From Agarivorans sp. Alg241-V36 (GTDB taxonomy: Bacteria > Pseudomonadota > Gammaproteobacteria > Enterobacterales > Celerinatantimonadaceae): 64,000 nucleotides of DNA. A program made the position numbers and the translations under genes. The notes beneath the pieces were generated by a model. The model was not told the origin of the DNA and did not search any database. It worked only from the letters and a program-made list of their open reading frames with translations. Below, one piece after another: positions 1 through 8,991 of the stretch; the first letter of the stretch is position 1, and every line of letters starts with the position of its first letter. The stretch covers positions 62,001 to 126,000 of the forward strand of contig NZ_UNRE01000010.1 of assembly GCF_900537085.1 (NCBI RefSeq), read 5' to 3'.

Positions 1-1
1 A

Positions 2-247
2 GTAGCCGTAACAGGCAACAAAGCGAAAGGTAAAATTTACCACTCGCACACTGGTTACCCAGGTGGCTTAAAATCAATTAGCTTTGAAAAGTTAATCGAA
101 AAAGCTCCTGAGCGTGTTATCCAGTCTGCAGTGAAAGGTATGTTGCCAAAAGGTCCTCTAGGCCGTGCAATGTTCCGTAAACTGAAAGTATTCGCTGGAC
201 CTGAGCACACTCATGCGGCTCAGCAACCACAAGTATTAGACATTTAA
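2..247 (+). CDS. rplM: 50S ribosomal protein L13 (C-terminal part)
   Basis: The frame is open from the window edge and ends in the L13 signature: a [12 protein letters not shown] core and the terminal [11 protein letters not shown]13 is an early-assembling protein of the large ribosomal subunit. Only the last 81 residues are inside the window, so the start and promoter lie outside it. It is followed after 17 bases by rpsI, the usual rplM-rpsI operon. Nothing unusual is visible. Confidence 0.97.
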   Translation, partial: VAVTGNKAKGKIYHSHTGYPGGLKSISFEKLIEKAPERVIQSAVKGMLPKGPLGRAMFRKLKVFAGPEHTHAAQQPQVLDI

Positions 248-264
248 GTTACGGAATTTGAATA

Positions 265-657
265 ATGGCTGAGAATCAATACTACGGCACTGGCCGTCGC
301 AAAAGCTCTACTGCTCGCGTATTTTTAAAAGCAGGTAGTGGTAACATCACTGTAAACAACCGCACTCTGGACGTTTACTTTGGCCGTGAAACTGCTCGTA
401 TGGTAGTTCGTCAACCACTTGAACTAACTGAATTGTTAGAAAAAGTTGACCTACTAGTTACCGTTAAAGGTGGTGGTACAACTGGTCAAGCTGGTGCTAT
501 CCGTCACGGTATCACTCGTGCTCTTATGGAATACGACGAAAGTCTACGTCCTGAGCTACGTAAAGCTGGTTTCGTTACCCGTGATGCGCGTAAAGTTGAG
601 CGTAAGAAAGTTGGTCTACGTAAAGCACGTCGTCGTCCGCAATTCTCTAAACGTTAA
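265..657 (+). CDS. rpsI: 30S ribosomal protein S9
   Basis: A 130-residue protein of normal S9 length. It starts with the family motif [15 protein letters not shown], contains the GGG-x2[10 protein letters not shown] segment, and ends in a very basic tail ([11 protein letters not shown]) that in the family reaches toward the P-site tRNA. The ATG lies 17 bases after the rplM stop, so the two genes are co-transcribed. A terminator hairpin follows at 681. Confidence 0.98.
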   Translation: MAENQYYGTGRRKSSTARVFLKAGSGNITVNNRTLDVYFGRETARMVVRQPLELTELLEKVDLLVTVKGGGTTGQAGAIRHGITRALMEYDESLRPELRKAGFVTRDARKVERKKVGLRKARRRPQFSKR

Positions 658-680
658 TTGCTATACACATTCGTGTTACA

Positions 681-710
681 AAAAAGCTCGGCTATGCCGG
701 GCTTTTCTTT
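681..710 (+). terminator. Rho-independent terminator after rpsI
   Basis: The sequence AAAAGCTCGG, loop CTATG, CCGGGCTTTT forms a 10-bp stem with one G-T pair and is followed by a T-rich run. It sits 23 bases after the rpsI stop and closes the rplM-rpsI operon. Confidence 0.85.
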
Positions 711-740
711 ATTCTAAAAGGTTAAAAACCTTGATTTCCC

Positions 741-769
741 TTGTCAATTTGTGTGTTTTTTATTACTAT
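741..769 (+). promoter_or_regulatory. Putative sigma-70 promoter of petABC
   Basis: TTGTCA at 741-746 and TACTAT at 764-769 are separated by exactly 17 bases, which gives a good sigma-70 -35/-10 pair. It lies about 130 bases upstream of the petA start. The transcript would therefore have a leader of roughly 120 bases that contains the tandem repeat at 797-836. Confidence 0.5.
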
Positions 770-796
770 TTTGTTCGCATTTACCTGCAATAATGT

Positions 797-836
797 AGTA
801 GCAAGTAAACGCTACCAGTAGCAGAAAAACGCTACC
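797..836 (+). repeat. Two-copy 20-bp tandem repeat in the petABC leader
   Basis: Two adjacent 20-base units (797-816 and 817-836) differ at only three central positions. Each begins AGTAGC and ends AAACGCTACC. Each unit also holds an inverted repeat, GTAGC with eight bases then GCTAC, so each could be a protein-binding dyad or a small RNA hairpin. The array lies between the putative promoter and the petA ribosome binding site. Function is unknown. Confidence 0.75.
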
Positions 837-899
837 TTGTGCAGCATGCCGCAAGGAAAATTACAATAATTGCGCGGATCCTTACCGGAGAGACATTGG

Positions 900-1490
900 A
901 TGAGCAACGCTCCTGTCGATGCTGGCCGCCGTCGCTTCCTAACCTGGACAACAGCTGTTGTCGGTGGTGTAGGAGCAACGTTTGCCGCAGTACCTTTTAT
1001 CAGTTCATGGAATCCGAGTGCCAAAGCTAAAGCAGCTGGAGCACCGGTAGAAGTGGATATTAGCAAAATAGAGCCTGGACAATTACTACGTGTTGAATGG
1101 CGTGGTAAACCTGTTTGGGTGGTTAACCGTCCTCAGTCGGTTCTCGATAACTTAGACACCATTGGTGATAGGTTACGTGACCCTGAATCTGAGGAGCCTC
1201 AGCAACCCGATTATACAGTCAACGTACATCGCTCAATTAAACCTGAGTTGTTTGTGGGTGTGGGCTTGTGTACTCACCTTGGCTGTTCACCCACTTACTT
1301 ACCTGGCAGCTTTGCTGAGCAAGTACAAGGTGTTGAATATGGATTTTTCTGTCCTTGTCATGGTTCGAAGTTTGATATGGCCGGACGAGTATTCCAAAGT
1401 GTACCAGCACCACTAAACTTGGTTGTTCCTCCACATCACTATGTTGATGAAACCACCATTTTGGTCGGCTTGGACCAGGGAGAGGCATAA
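900..1490 (+). CDS. petA: Ubiquinol-cytochrome c reductase, Rieske iron-sulfur subunit
   Basis: The 2Fe-2S subunit of the cytochrome bc1 complex (complex III), which takes an electron from ubiquinol and passes it to cytochrome c1. The 196-residue protein starts with a twin-arginine segment (RRRFLTW) and a hydrophobic stretch at about 20-42 that serves as Tat signal and membrane anchor. The two cluster-binding motifs are CTHLGC at about 124-129 and CPCHGS at about 151-156; each supplies one Cys and one His ligand. I chose the ATG at 900, nine bases after GGAG at 887-890, over an upstream in-frame TTG at 870. petB follows after one base. Confidence 0.96.
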   Translation: MSNAPVDAGRRRFLTWTTAVVGGVGATFAAVPFISSWNPSAKAKAAGAPVEVDISKIEPGQLLRVEWRGKPVWVVNRPQSVLDNLDTIGDRLRDPESEEPQQPDYTVNVHRSIKPELFVGVGLCTHLGCSPTYLPGSFAEQVQGVEYGFFCPCHGSKFDMAGRVFQSVPAPLNLVVPPHHYVDETTILVGLDQGEA

Positions 1491-1491
1491 G

Positions 1492-2703
1492 ATGAAGGCA
1501 CTTATCGGTTGGATCGATGAACGGATCCCGTTGACCAAGACCTACAATAAACATGTGGGCCAATACCCAACACCAAAAAACTTTAACTTTTGGTATATTT
1601 TTGGCTTTATTGCCATGGTGGTATTAGTTAACCAAATCCTTACAGGTATTTGGCTAACGATGAATTACAACCCATCAGGTGATGGAGCATTTGCCTCTAT
1701 TGAATACATCATGCGTGATGTGGAATATGGTTGGCTACTGCGTTACATGCATTCCACCGGGGCGTCAGCCTTCTTTGTGGTGATTTATTTGCACATGTAT
1801 CGTGGCTTAATTTACGGCTCTTACCAAAAACCTCGCGAACTGATTTGGTTGTTCGGGATGTTAATCTTCTTGGTATTAATGGCCGAAGCATTCATGGGTT
1901 ACTTGCTTCCTTGGGGACAAATGTCTTACTGGGGCGCGCAGGTAATTATTTCACTGTTTGGGGCTATACCGGTAATCGGTGATGACCTAACTCTGTGGAT
2001 CCGTGGTGACTATGTTATCTCTGGGGCAACCCTTAACCGCTTCTTTGCTTTGCATGTTATTGCATTGCCCTTAGTGCTGGTTATGTTGGTGTTTTTACAC
2101 ATTGTAGCGCTGCATGAAGTTGGCTCTAACAACCCCGACGGCATCGAGATTAAAGCGAACAAAGACGAGAACGGTTGGCCGAAAGACGGCATACCTTTCC
2201 ACCCTTACTTTACGGTTAAAGATTTAGCGGCCATTGTGGGCTTCTTGTTCTTCTTCTGTTGGGTGATGTTCTTCTTCCCTGAAGGTGGAGGATTTTTCCT
2301 AGAGCCACCTAACTTCGAAGCTGCTAACCCACTGAAAACACCAGAGCATATTGCGCCGGTTTGGTATTTCACTCCTTTCTATGCAATTTTGCGTGCGGTA
2401 CCCGATAAGTTATTGGGTGTAGTAATGATGGGGGCGTCTATTGCGGTGTTGTTTATACTGCCGTGGCTAGACCGCTGTAAAGTGAAGTCGATTCGCTACC
2501 GCAGTACAATTCATAAGCTTAATATTGCTCAGTTTGTTATCTGTTTTGTGATTCTAGGTGTGCTTGGAGCTTTGCCTTCAACGGATTTGTTAACTTGGAT
2601 CGCGCGTATAACAACAGTTGGTTACTTTGGTTATTTCCTACTGCTTTGGATTTACAGCAAAAATGAGAAAACTAAGCCAGTTCCAGAAAGGGTGACCAAA
2701 TGA
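1492..2703 (+). CDS. petB: Cytochrome b of the bc1 complex
   Basis: The membrane subunit that carries two b hemes and the quinol and quinone sites. At 403 residues it is a full-length cytochrome b. It has a WLLRYMHSTGAS segment and the histidine pairs in the second and fourth helices that bind the hemes, and about eight hydrophobic helices in all. The Qo-site motif reads PVWY where many families have PEWY. The ATG is placed at 1492, immediately after the petA stop; the frame is open further upstream but that part overlaps petA. It ends in an ATGA overlap with petC, which suggests translational coupling. Confidence 0.96.
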   Translation: MKALIGWIDERIPLTKTYNKHVGQYPTPKNFNFWYIFGFIAMVVLVNQILTGIWLTMNYNPSGDGAFASIEYIMRDVEYGWLLRYMHSTGASAFFVVIYLHMYRGLIYGSYQKPRELIWLFGMLIFLVLMAEAFMGYLLPWGQMSYWGAQVIISLFGAIPVIGDDLTLWIRGDYVISGATLNRFFALHVIALPLVLVMLVFLHIVALHEVGSNNPDGIEIKANKDENGWPKDGIPFHPYFTVKDLAAIVGFLFFFCWVMFFFPEGGGFFLEPPNFEAANPLKTPEHIAPVWYFTPFYAILRAVPDKLLGVVMMGASIAVLFILPWLDRCKVKSIRYRSTIHKLNIAQFVICFVILGVLGALPSTDLLTWIARITTVGYFGYFLLLWIYSKNEKTKPVPERVTK

Positions 2704-3437
2704 TGAAAAATATTTTTTTAGCATTCGCGTTGCTGGTTCCTAGCTTGGCGTTTGCCGCTGGTTCTACCGTTCCTTTAGACAAAGCAAACTACGACTTAAA
2801 AGACAAAGCTTCGTTACAAAACGGCGCTAAGCTGTTTATGAACTACTGCTTTGGCTGTCATAGTGCTCAGTATCAGCGTTATAATCGAGTAGCAGAAGAT
2901 TTAGGCATTCCAATCAACTTAATGGAAGAAAACTTGATTTTTACCGGGGTAAAACCAGGTGAATTGATGCAAAATGCCATTAAAGAAGATGACGCTGCTA
3001 AATGGTTTGGTGCGCCAGCTCCAGATTTAACCTTAGTAGCTCGAGTTCGTGGAGCTGATTGGGTATATACCTATTTACGTTCATTTTATGTTGATGAAAC
3101 GCGTCCATTTGGGGTGAACAACAAAGTATTCCCAAGTGTTGGTATGCCACACGTATTGCAAGAGTTGCAAGGTGTACCAAACGCGGTTTATGAAACAAGA
3201 ATGATTGATGGTGAAGACCAGCAAATCTACGTTGGCATCCAATCGGATGGTAGCGGTGAGATGAGCGATGATGAGTATGACCACGCTGTTTTAGACCTCG
3301 TTAACTTTTTAGTTTACTCTGCTGAACCTATTCAGCTAGAGCGTAAACGTCTTGGTTACTGGGTGCTTGGTTTCTTATTCATTTTCTTCATTATTAGTTA
3401 TCTATTGAAGAAAGAATACTGGCGCGACGTACACTAA
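2700..3437 (+). CDS. petC: Cytochrome c1
   Basis: The periplasmic c-type heme subunit of complex III. The N-terminal signal peptide (about residues 1-19, ending AFA) exports the protein. The heme attachment motif CFGCH is at about residues 50-54. A single C-terminal helix at about 219-238 (WVLGFLFIFFIISYLL) anchors it in the membrane. The start overlaps the petB stop; a second ATG directly follows the first, so the true start may be three bases later. It is the last gene of petABC, and a hairpin follows at 3461. Confidence 0.95.
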   Translation: MMKNIFLAFALLVPSLAFAAGSTVPLDKANYDLKDKASLQNGAKLFMNYCFGCHSAQYQRYNRVAEDLGIPINLMEENLIFTGVKPGELMQNAIKEDDAAKWFGAPAPDLTLVARVRGADWVYTYLRSFYVDETRPFGVNNKVFPSVGMPHVLQELQGVPNAVYETRMIDGEDQQIYVGIQSDGSGEMSDDEYDHAVLDLVNFLVYSAEPIQLERKRLGYWVLGFLFIFFIISYLLKKEYWRDVH

Positions 3438-3460
3438 GTCTTGAGCTAGTATTTAATTAT

Positions 3461-3500
3461 CGGCAATAGCATTTATGCTGTTGCCGTTTGTGTATTTATT
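3461..3500 (+). terminator. Hairpin after petC, probable terminator
   Basis: CGGCAATAGCAT pairs with ATGCTGTTGCCG (3475-3486) over 12 bp with one wobble, and a loose T-rich run follows. It lies in the 86-base gap between petC and sspA. Partial read-through into sspA is possible because the T-run is interrupted. Confidence 0.55.
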
Positions 3501-3523
3501 TTAGATGGTTTTTGGAGGATTCA

Positions 3524-4159
3524 ATGGCTGTAGCTGCCAACAAGCGTTCGGTAATGACGCTATACTCTGGTGCTAACGACTTATATAGTCATCAGGTACG
3601 TATCGTTTTGGCTGAGAAAGGCGTCAGCGTAGAGATTAATCAGGTTGATCCGGATAACTTACCGGAAGACTTAATTGATTTGAATCCGTACAGCTCTGTT
3701 CCAACCTTAGTTGATCGTGAATTGGTGTTGTACCAATCGCAGATCATCATGGAATATTTAGATGAGCGTTTTCCTCATCCGCCGCTAATGCCTGTTTACC
3801 CTGTGTCGCGTGGTTCAAGCCGCCTTATGATGCACCGCATCAAAAACGACTGGTACACCTTGGTTGCGCAAATTGAAAAGGGTGAAAACGCCGAAGCTGC
3901 ACGTAAGCAATTAACAGAAAGCCTGTTAAGTATTGCCCCGGTTTTTGCTGAAATGCCTTACTTCATGAGTGAAGAATTTAGCCTAGTAGATTGTTACTTA
4001 GCTCCGCTACTTTGGCGCTTACCTACTTTAGGTATCGAGCTAGAAGGCGCGGGTTCTAAAGAAATTAAATCTTATATGATCCGTGTATTCGACCGTGAAT
4101 CTTTCCAAGCTTCACTGACCGATTCAGAGCGTGAAATTCGCGATGGGTTCTTAGGTTAA
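3524..4159 (+). CDS. sspA: Stringent starvation protein A
   Basis: An RNA-polymerase-associated protein with a glutathione-transferase fold. In E. coli it is induced by starvation and acid and acts as a transcription coactivator. The 211-residue protein has the thioredoxin-like N-terminal domain (LYSGANDLYSHQVRIVLAEKG, then SSVPTLVDRELVLYQSQII) and a helical C-terminal domain. I set the start at ATG 3524, six bases after GGAGG at 3514-3518, rather than an upstream in-frame ATG. The stop overlaps the sspB start as TAATG. The rpsI-petABC-sspAB order is common in gammaproteobacteria. Confidence 0.95.
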   Translation: MAVAANKRSVMTLYSGANDLYSHQVRIVLAEKGVSVEINQVDPDNLPEDLIDLNPYSSVPTLVDRELVLYQSQIIMEYLDERFPHPPLMPVYPVSRGSSRLMMHRIKNDWYTLVAQIEKGENAEAARKQLTESLLSIAPVFAEMPYFMSEEFSLVDCYLAPLLWRLPTLGIELEGAGSKEIKSYMIRVFDRESFQASLTDSEREIRDGFLG

Positions 4160-4575
4160 TGAGCGAAGAGATGACCCCAAATAGGCCTTATTTGCTTAAG
4201 GCTTTTTTTGATTGGTTGTTAGACAACGAGTTGACGCCACACTTGGTGGTGGATGCTACCCAAGCTAACGTGACCGTGCCTAGCCAGTTTGTCAATGATG
4301 GGCAGATTGTTCTCAACATTGCCCCCTCGGCTATTGCGGCTTTTAATATGGACTTACAGCACGTAAGTTTTAGCGCGCGTTTTGGTGGTAAGCCGTTTCA
4401 GGTCTACGTGCCTATGGCAGCTGTTGTTGCCATATATGCTCGAGAGAATGGTGCAGGTACTGTGTTTGAGCCAGAAGCTGCTTACGAGCAAGTGGAAGAG
4501 CTTGAGAGTCAGCCTGAAGAGGCTGTGGAGAAAGACGATACTCCGAAAAAGCCAACTCTCACCATCGTAAAATAA
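4159..4575 (+). CDS. sspB: ClpXP adaptor protein SspB
   Basis: SspB delivers ssrA-tagged peptides from stalled ribosomes to the ClpXP protease. The 138-residue protein has the N-terminal substrate-binding domain (RPYLLKAFFDWLLDNELTPHLVVDA), an acidic flexible linker rich in Glu at about 105-128, and a short basic-hydrophobic tail (PTLTIVK) like the ClpX-docking XB motif. It overlaps sspA by one base, so the pair is translationally coupled. Confidence 0.95.
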   Translation: MSEEMTPNRPYLLKAFFDWLLDNELTPHLVVDATQANVTVPSQFVNDGQIVLNIAPSAIAAFNMDLQHVSFSARFGGKPFQVYVPMAAVVAIYARENGAGTVFEPEAAYEQVEELESQPEEAVEKDDTPKKPTLTIVK

Positions 4576-4601
4576 AAAAGCGCCGATAGGCGCTTTTTTG
4601 T
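4574..4601. terminator. Bidirectional terminator between sspB and dolP
   Basis: AAAAAAGCGCC, short loop GATA, GGCGCTTTTTT. The A-tract and T-tract on both sides let it work for sspB on the plus strand and for the convergent dolP operon on the minus strand. Confidence 0.85.
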
Positions 4602-4617
4602 ATCTGCTTTAAAATAG

Positions 4618-5190
4618 CTAACTGGCTTCAATTAGCTCAAATACCTTAATTACTTTAGCCACACCGGTTTCATGGCGGGCAATGTCGATGGCTAAGCGCT
4701 CTTCTTCTGTGGTGACAAAACCAATAAGAAATACTTCACTGTCTTCGGTGATAACTTTTATCTTGCCTGGCGGGAGCTGGCTGTCTTCATAAATCTTGAA
4801 TTTAATTTTGGTGGTAATCCAAGAGTCATTGCTACGTACGCCTAAAGATACTGGCTCTTTGATACGAACCTCGTTAAGTACTTGCTGTACACCATTTACG
4901 TCGCGAACAACCTTCGTAATCTGGTTAAAGTACTCTTGATTAGGCGTTTGACCTATTACCAATACTCTGCCGTTTAGTGCCACTACCGACAGTTTGCTTT
5001 CGCGCCAAATATTCTCTTCTTTACCCAGTTCGTTGAGTACCTGTAGCTCTATAGTTTGGTCATCAAATTGAGTGCCAATGGTGCGCCTGTCTGTTGCTGC
5101 ACCTGCTGCCACTCCTGCACCCACTACAACTGCTCCAGCACAGGCTTGTAACAGCCCTGCTAAAACAACAATGGTGATGATACGTAACAT
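4618..5190 (-). CDS. dolP: BON-domain outer-membrane lipoprotein DolP (YraP family)
   Basis: A 190-residue lipoprotein with signal sequence and lipobox LQAC (lipidated Cys at residue 17). It has two BON domains, at about 45-115 and 120-190, containing GRVLVIGQTPN and EVFLIGFVTTEEE. In E. coli DolP binds anionic phospholipids, localises to the division site and supports outer-membrane integrity. It is the last gene of lpoA-yraN-diaA-dolP, three bases after diaA, the same order as E. coli yraM-yraN-diaA-yraP. Identification rests on domains plus synteny. Confidence 0.9.
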   Translation of the reverse strand: MLRIITIVVLAGLLQACAGAVVVGAGVAAGAATDRRTIGTQFDDQTIELQVLNELGKEENIWRESKLSVVALNGRVLVIGQTPNQEYFNQITKVVRDVNGVQQVLNEVRIKEPVSLGVRSNDSWITTKIKFKIYEDSQLPPGKIKVITEDSEVFLIGFVTTEEERLAIDIARHETGVAKVIKVFELIEAS

Positions 5191-5193
5191 TTT

Positions 5194-5784
5194 TTAATCC
5201 TCTTGTTGGGGAAACAACGTACGGTCTACTAAATCACATAAACTGTTTAATGCTAGCAAGTGTACTTCGTTTATACGCACGCTTTGCTCACCCGGCACTC
5301 TAATTTCTACGTCTTGCTCACTAAGCAAACCGGCCATCTCTCCACCGTCTTTACCGGTTAGCGCAATAATTGTCATATCACGATTTACAGCTGCCTCCAT
5401 GGCTTTAATCACGTTGCGACAATTACCGGAATCTGAAATAGCCACCAGTACATCGCCTTGCTGACCTAAGGCGCGAATTTGTTTGGCGAAGATTTCGTCA
5501 AAGGAGTAATCATTAGCAATGGCAGATAATACCGAACTGTCGGTACTAAGCGCTAACGCGGGAAGGCTAGGACGTTCAGTATCAAAACGATTAACTAGAT
5601 TAGCTGAAAACTGCTGAGCAAGCGCTGCACCTGCGCTATTGCCTGCAATGAGCAGTTTGTTACCGTTGAGCAACGCTTGAGCGATGATCACTGTGGCTTT
5701 TTCAATCGCATCCGGCAGTGCTTCTGCTGCGGCAATTTTAGTCTGTATGCTTTCTCTAAATATTTCTTTTATTCGTTCTTGCAT
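5194..5784 (-). CDS. diaA: DnaA initiator-associating protein DiaA
   Basis: A SIS-domain protein that binds DnaA and promotes initiation at oriC in E. coli. From ATG 5784 the protein is 196 residues ([30 protein letters not shown]), the family's exact length. A GGGG Shine-Dalgarno six bases upstream supports this over a TTG four codons earlier. The SIS core shows [24 protein letters not shown], where enterobacterial DiaA has CGNGTSA. It begins one base after the yraN stop, within the lpoA operon. Confidence 0.93.
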   Translation of the reverse strand: MQERIKEIFRESIQTKIAAAEALPDAIEKATVIIAQALLNGNKLLIAGNSAGAALAQQFSANLVNRFDTERPSLPALALSTDSSVLSAIANDYSFDEIFAKQIRALGQQGDVLVAISDSGNCRNVIKAMEAAVNRDMTIIALTGKDGGEMAGLLSEQDVEIRVPGEQSVRINEVHLLALNSLCDLVDRTLFPQQED

Positions 5785-5785
5785 G

Positions 5786-6187
5786 TTATTCCCCAAACGC
5801 GTTCTGAAACCATTCTAGGTAAGGTGCTTGCTCTTGAATAGCAACTACATCAAAACGCATTGCAGTATCAAATTGGTTCAAATTTTTCTGTTGTAAATAG
5901 TGTTGAGCACTAAGCAGTATGCGGTGCATCTTATGCTGGTCTACTGCAGCCGCTGCACCGCCGTGGCTTAGGCTTTTGCGGTACTTTACTTCCACAAAGA
6001 CCCAAGTATCGCCTTGCTTACAAATTAGATCTATCTCGCCTCGGCGGCAGTGATAGTTCTGTTCCACTAGATGTAAACCCTGCTTGCTCAAATAGTTAGC
6101 CGCTTGCTGCTCGGCAGCTTGCCCTTTATTCAATATCTTGGCTTTGAAGCGTGTTAGCTTGAATTTCCAAGGGAACCAGTTGGCCAT
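5786..6187 (-). CDS. yraN: YraN family endonuclease-like protein (UPF0102)
   Basis: A 133-residue protein with a restriction-endonuclease-like fold. The conserved core is [23 protein letters not shown], with the E-D-ExK residues of the nuclease superfamily, followed by [15 protein letters not shown]. Its cellular role is unsettled. The start shown overlaps the lpoA coding end by 62 bases; a shorter start near the LNKGQAAE segment would reduce the overlap and cannot be excluded. Confidence 0.88.
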   Translation of the reverse strand: MANWFPWKFKLTRFKAKILNKGQAAEQQAANYLSKQGLHLVEQNYHCRRGEIDLICKQGDTWVFVEVKYRKSLSHGGAAAAVDQHKMHRILLSAQHYLQQKNLNQFDTAMRFDVVAIQEQAPYLEWFQNAFGE

Positions 6188-7985
6188 CTTTATATTGAGT
6201 CCAGGTTAGCTGTCTAATCACCAAGCCTTGTTGGTTAACACTTAATCTTCCGGTTAAACCACTAAGTTGGTAGTCTGAATAGCCGCGCATTTGCGCTAGT
6301 TGACTAATAAGCGAGTAGGCATCGTACCCTAATGCGTACAAACGCTTTTGCGAGTCTGATGAGCTAGGCCAAAGCTGCTGATGGCGAATAGCATTTACCG
6401 ACTGCTGCTCCAATATCCATGGCATTTCGCTAATGTAGATGCCATCAAGTTCGTTTTCACTGGTCTCATCATTTTTGTCGTAGCTGCGTGAGCTAGCGTA
6501 CAAGCGAGGGCTTACCGAAAATGGGCTTACCGTAACGTCAATAAAGGCTTTGATAAGCTTTGTTTCAGTGTTGTTGCCAACCAAGTAAAGCGATCTCGCG
6601 TCGCTGCGAGAGCGAACTTCTGCTTCTAAGTCTTGGCCAAGGATCTGTTTAAATTGGCTAATCCGTTGTTGGCTCGCATCGGTATGTAACAGTTTGCGCA
6701 CTGCTCGTTGTAGGTCATTGCGATTAGCATAGTAAATAACATCTACTGGTGAGCTCGAATGGTTTTGCCATTCCTCAGTAAACGACTCTGCCATACGCTT
6801 GCCTAAGCTGCTTTGAGGCGCTAACAATAGTGGGTTTTGTTCTTCGCGCTGGGCCATAAATTGAGCGGCTTGCTTGGCCTCATCCTCTGGCGAGAGTGGG
6901 AAGAAAAACTGTTGCTCTTGTTTGCCAGCTTGCACATCGTTAAGAGCAAACACCGGTTGTGTAGGAGCAAGGCTTAATAGGCTACGTAGCTGTGATTTTA
7001 ATAGAGGCCCTACGATGAAGTCGATTTGGTCTTGTTCAAGCTGTGGGTAAAGTGTTTCCATTGCTTGGGATTGGGTATCGTAAAACACTAACTCAGCATC
7101 ACTAGCAAACTCTGTCTGGCCATCTAAGAAAGCGGATACTAAGCCGTCTTTTACTGCTAAACCGTTATTTTGGTATTTGCCACTCAAAGGCAGCAAAACT
7201 GCTACTTTTTGCGGTGCGTAAGGCGTAATGCTTAGCGCTTTTGCTAGATCTCCACCCACATAATCTAGCGCTGGGTGAGCAGGGTACTCAGTTTTCCAAG
7301 TTTGTAGCTTAGCAACCAGTTTCTCTGGAGATTGTTTAGGTTCGTTGCTTATCGCAACAATTTCTAGCCAACCATTGCGTAATTCGTTACCTGGCTGCTG
7401 AAAACTGCGCAGAGTGAATGCGGTCAGAGGTTTTAACAGCTGCCAAATAGTTTGATGGTTTGCCGCGCGATCTTCTTCTGCTAAATAACGGTCTAGCTCA
7501 ATAAATGCGCCAGAGGCTGCTAAGGGATTATTTTGTTTTTGATAAATCTCACCACGGCTTTGGTAGTAAGCATACCAATAGTCGGCGGGTAGCTGCCATG
7601 CGGGGTCAAAATCTAACAAGTTTAAAGCTGGAGTGTATTTACCCTGAAGTTGTTGCGAGTAAGCACTAACTAGGCGTAAACCAGCTTCTCGCTCAACCGT
7701 ATCGCGTTGTTGCTTAAGTGAGTTGATAACCGCATCACCGGCTTGGGACATGCCCTGTTGGTAGTAAGCTTTAGCGGCTAGCAGTTCCCACTCAAAAGTT
7801 TGTTCTACTGGCGCGATGCTGGCCTGATCCAAATAAAACTCGGCGTTATGCTCGGGCGCAACCGCAATTGAAGGCAGGTCGATAGCAACAATGGGTGGCT
7901 TGGTAGGGCCACTACTACAGGCTGCAAGCAAAAGCATAAGGCTTAAACTGAGATAACGTAGCGCTGAGATCAGGTTATGTTTCAA
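6126..7985 (-). CDS. lpoA: Penicillin-binding protein activator LpoA
   Basis: An outer-membrane lipoprotein that in E. coli reaches through the periplasm to activate the peptidoglycan synthase PBP1A. The 619-residue protein has a signal peptide and lipobox LAAC with the lipidated Cys at residue 23. A TPR-like helical N-terminal domain (to about 250) is followed by a periplasmic-binding-protein-like C-terminal domain that starts near KVAVLLPLSGKYQNNGLAVKDG. The start is TTG at 7985; the only later Met, at residue 17, would destroy the signal peptide. It heads the operon and is divergent from rsmI. Confidence 0.93.
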   Translation of the reverse strand: MKHNLISALRYLSLSLMLLLAACSSGPTKPPIVAIDLPSIAVAPEHNAEFYLDQASIAPVEQTFEWELLAAKAYYQQGMSQAGDAVINSLKQQRDTVEREAGLRLVSAYSQQLQGKYTPALNLLDFDPAWQLPADYWYAYYQSRGEIYQKQNNPLAASGAFIELDRYLAEEDRAANHQTIWQLLKPLTAFTLRSFQQPGNELRNGWLEIVAISNEPKQSPEKLVAKLQTWKTEYPAHPALDYVGGDLAKALSITPYAPQKVAVLLPLSGKYQNNGLAVKDGLVSAFLDGQTEFASDAELVFYDTQSQAMETLYPQLEQDQIDFIVGPLLKSQLRSLLSLAPTQPVFALNDVQAGKQEQQFFFPLSPEDEAKQAAQFMAQREEQNPLLLAPQSSLGKRMAESFTEEWQNHSSSPVDVIYYANRNDLQRAVRKLLHTDASQQRISQFKQILGQDLEAEVRSRSDARSLYLVGNNTETKLIKAFIDVTVSPFSVSPRLYASSRSYDKNDETSENELDGIYISEMPWILEQQSVNAIRHQQLWPSSSDSQKRLYALGYDAYSLISQLAQMRGYSDYQLSGLTGRLSVNQQGLVIRQLTWTQYKDGQLVPLEIQANTLQSQDIE

Positions 7986-8124
7986 GGTTTATACCACTAG
8001 TATTGATTAGTTAGTGCATATATTAAGAGCCAAACGCTAAATAATCTACAATCGAAGTGGCGAAAGATTGAGGCAAGTGAGGCTTTTGATTAAAGTAGAG
8101 GCCGTTTTCTTCAGAGGTGAGTAT

Positions 8125-8964
8125 ATGTCAGCCGTCGGTACCCTATATATTGTGGCCACTCCAATTGGCAATTTAGCAGATATTACACTGCGTGCTATTC
8201 AAGTGCTTAAGGATGTGTCGATGATTGCAGCAGAAGACACTCGCAACACTGGTCGCTTATTGAGTCATTATGAAATCGGCACCCGTTGTGTGGCAGTGCA
8301 CGACCATAACGAGCAACAAAAAATCGCCTGGTTAGAGCAACAAGTATTAGCGGGTAATGATATCGCCTTGGTATCTGATGCTGGAACTCCATTGATTAAT
8401 GACCCCGGCTATCATCTAGTTAACGCATTTCGCGCGAAAGCTTATCCAGTAGTGCCCTTACCTGGCGCATGTGCGGCAATTGCTGCTTTGTCGGTGGCAG
8501 GCCTACCGACTGACCGATTTTTGTATGAAGGTTTTCTACCGGCTAAAACCAAAGCACGCCAAGAGCGCTTAAACCTGCTTCGTCAAGAAACTCGCACGGT
8601 GGTGTATTACGAGTCGCCGCATCGGATACTTGATAGTTTAGCCGACATGGTTAGCTGCTTGGGTGAAGAGCGCCAAGTGGTTCTTGCACGTGAGCTGACT
8701 AAAACCTTTGAAACCATTCAATCCTTGCCTGTTGGGGAGCTGCTTGCTTGGGTTAAAGCAGATCCAAATCAACAAAAAGGTGAAATGGTGCTGATTGTAG
8801 CCGGCTACCAAAAAGACACCGAACAGTTGCCTGTGGATGCCTTGGATACGCTTAAACTATTACAAAGTGAACTGCCGTTGAAGAAGGCCGCTGCGCTTAC
8901 CGCAAAAATCTACGGTTTGAAGAAAAACGCCCTGTACGATTATGCGCTAAAGCACGGCGAATAA
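8125..8964 (+). CDS. rsmI: 16S rRNA 2'-O-methyltransferase (C1402) RsmI
   Basis: Methylates the ribose of C1402 in 16S rRNA using S-adenosylmethionine, fine-tuning the P site. The 279-residue protein has the tetrapyrrole-methylase fold: [52 protein letters not shown] and FYEGFLPAK-type motifs. I chose ATG 8125 with AGAGGTGA just upstream; the frame extends 19 codons further upstream without family similarity. It is divergent from lpoA across about 140 bases and is followed by rnpB. Confidence 0.95.
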   Translation: MSAVGTLYIVATPIGNLADITLRAIQVLKDVSMIAAEDTRNTGRLLSHYEIGTRCVAVHDHNEQQKIAWLEQQVLAGNDIALVSDAGTPLINDPGYHLVNAFRAKAYPVVPLPGACAAIAALSVAGLPTDRFLYEGFLPAKTKARQERLNLLRQETRTVVYYESPHRILDSLADMVSCLGEERQVVLARELTKTFETIQSLPVGELLAWVKADPNQQKGEMVLIVAGYQKDTEQLPVDALDTLKLLQSELPLKKAAALTAKIYGLKKNALYDYALKHGE

Positions 8965-8991
8965 GCGCTATTCTTGCTGATAATTGTTTGC

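Noticed and set aside
470-793. A 107-codon plus-strand frame across the end of rpsI
   Set aside because: It is out of frame with rpsI, runs through the terminator hairpin and has a low-complexity composition. rpsI is clearly the real gene.
812-1066. An 84-codon minus-strand frame opposite petA
   Set aside because: It is antisense to the Rieske gene start and the leader repeats; no ribosome binding site and no recognisable protein.
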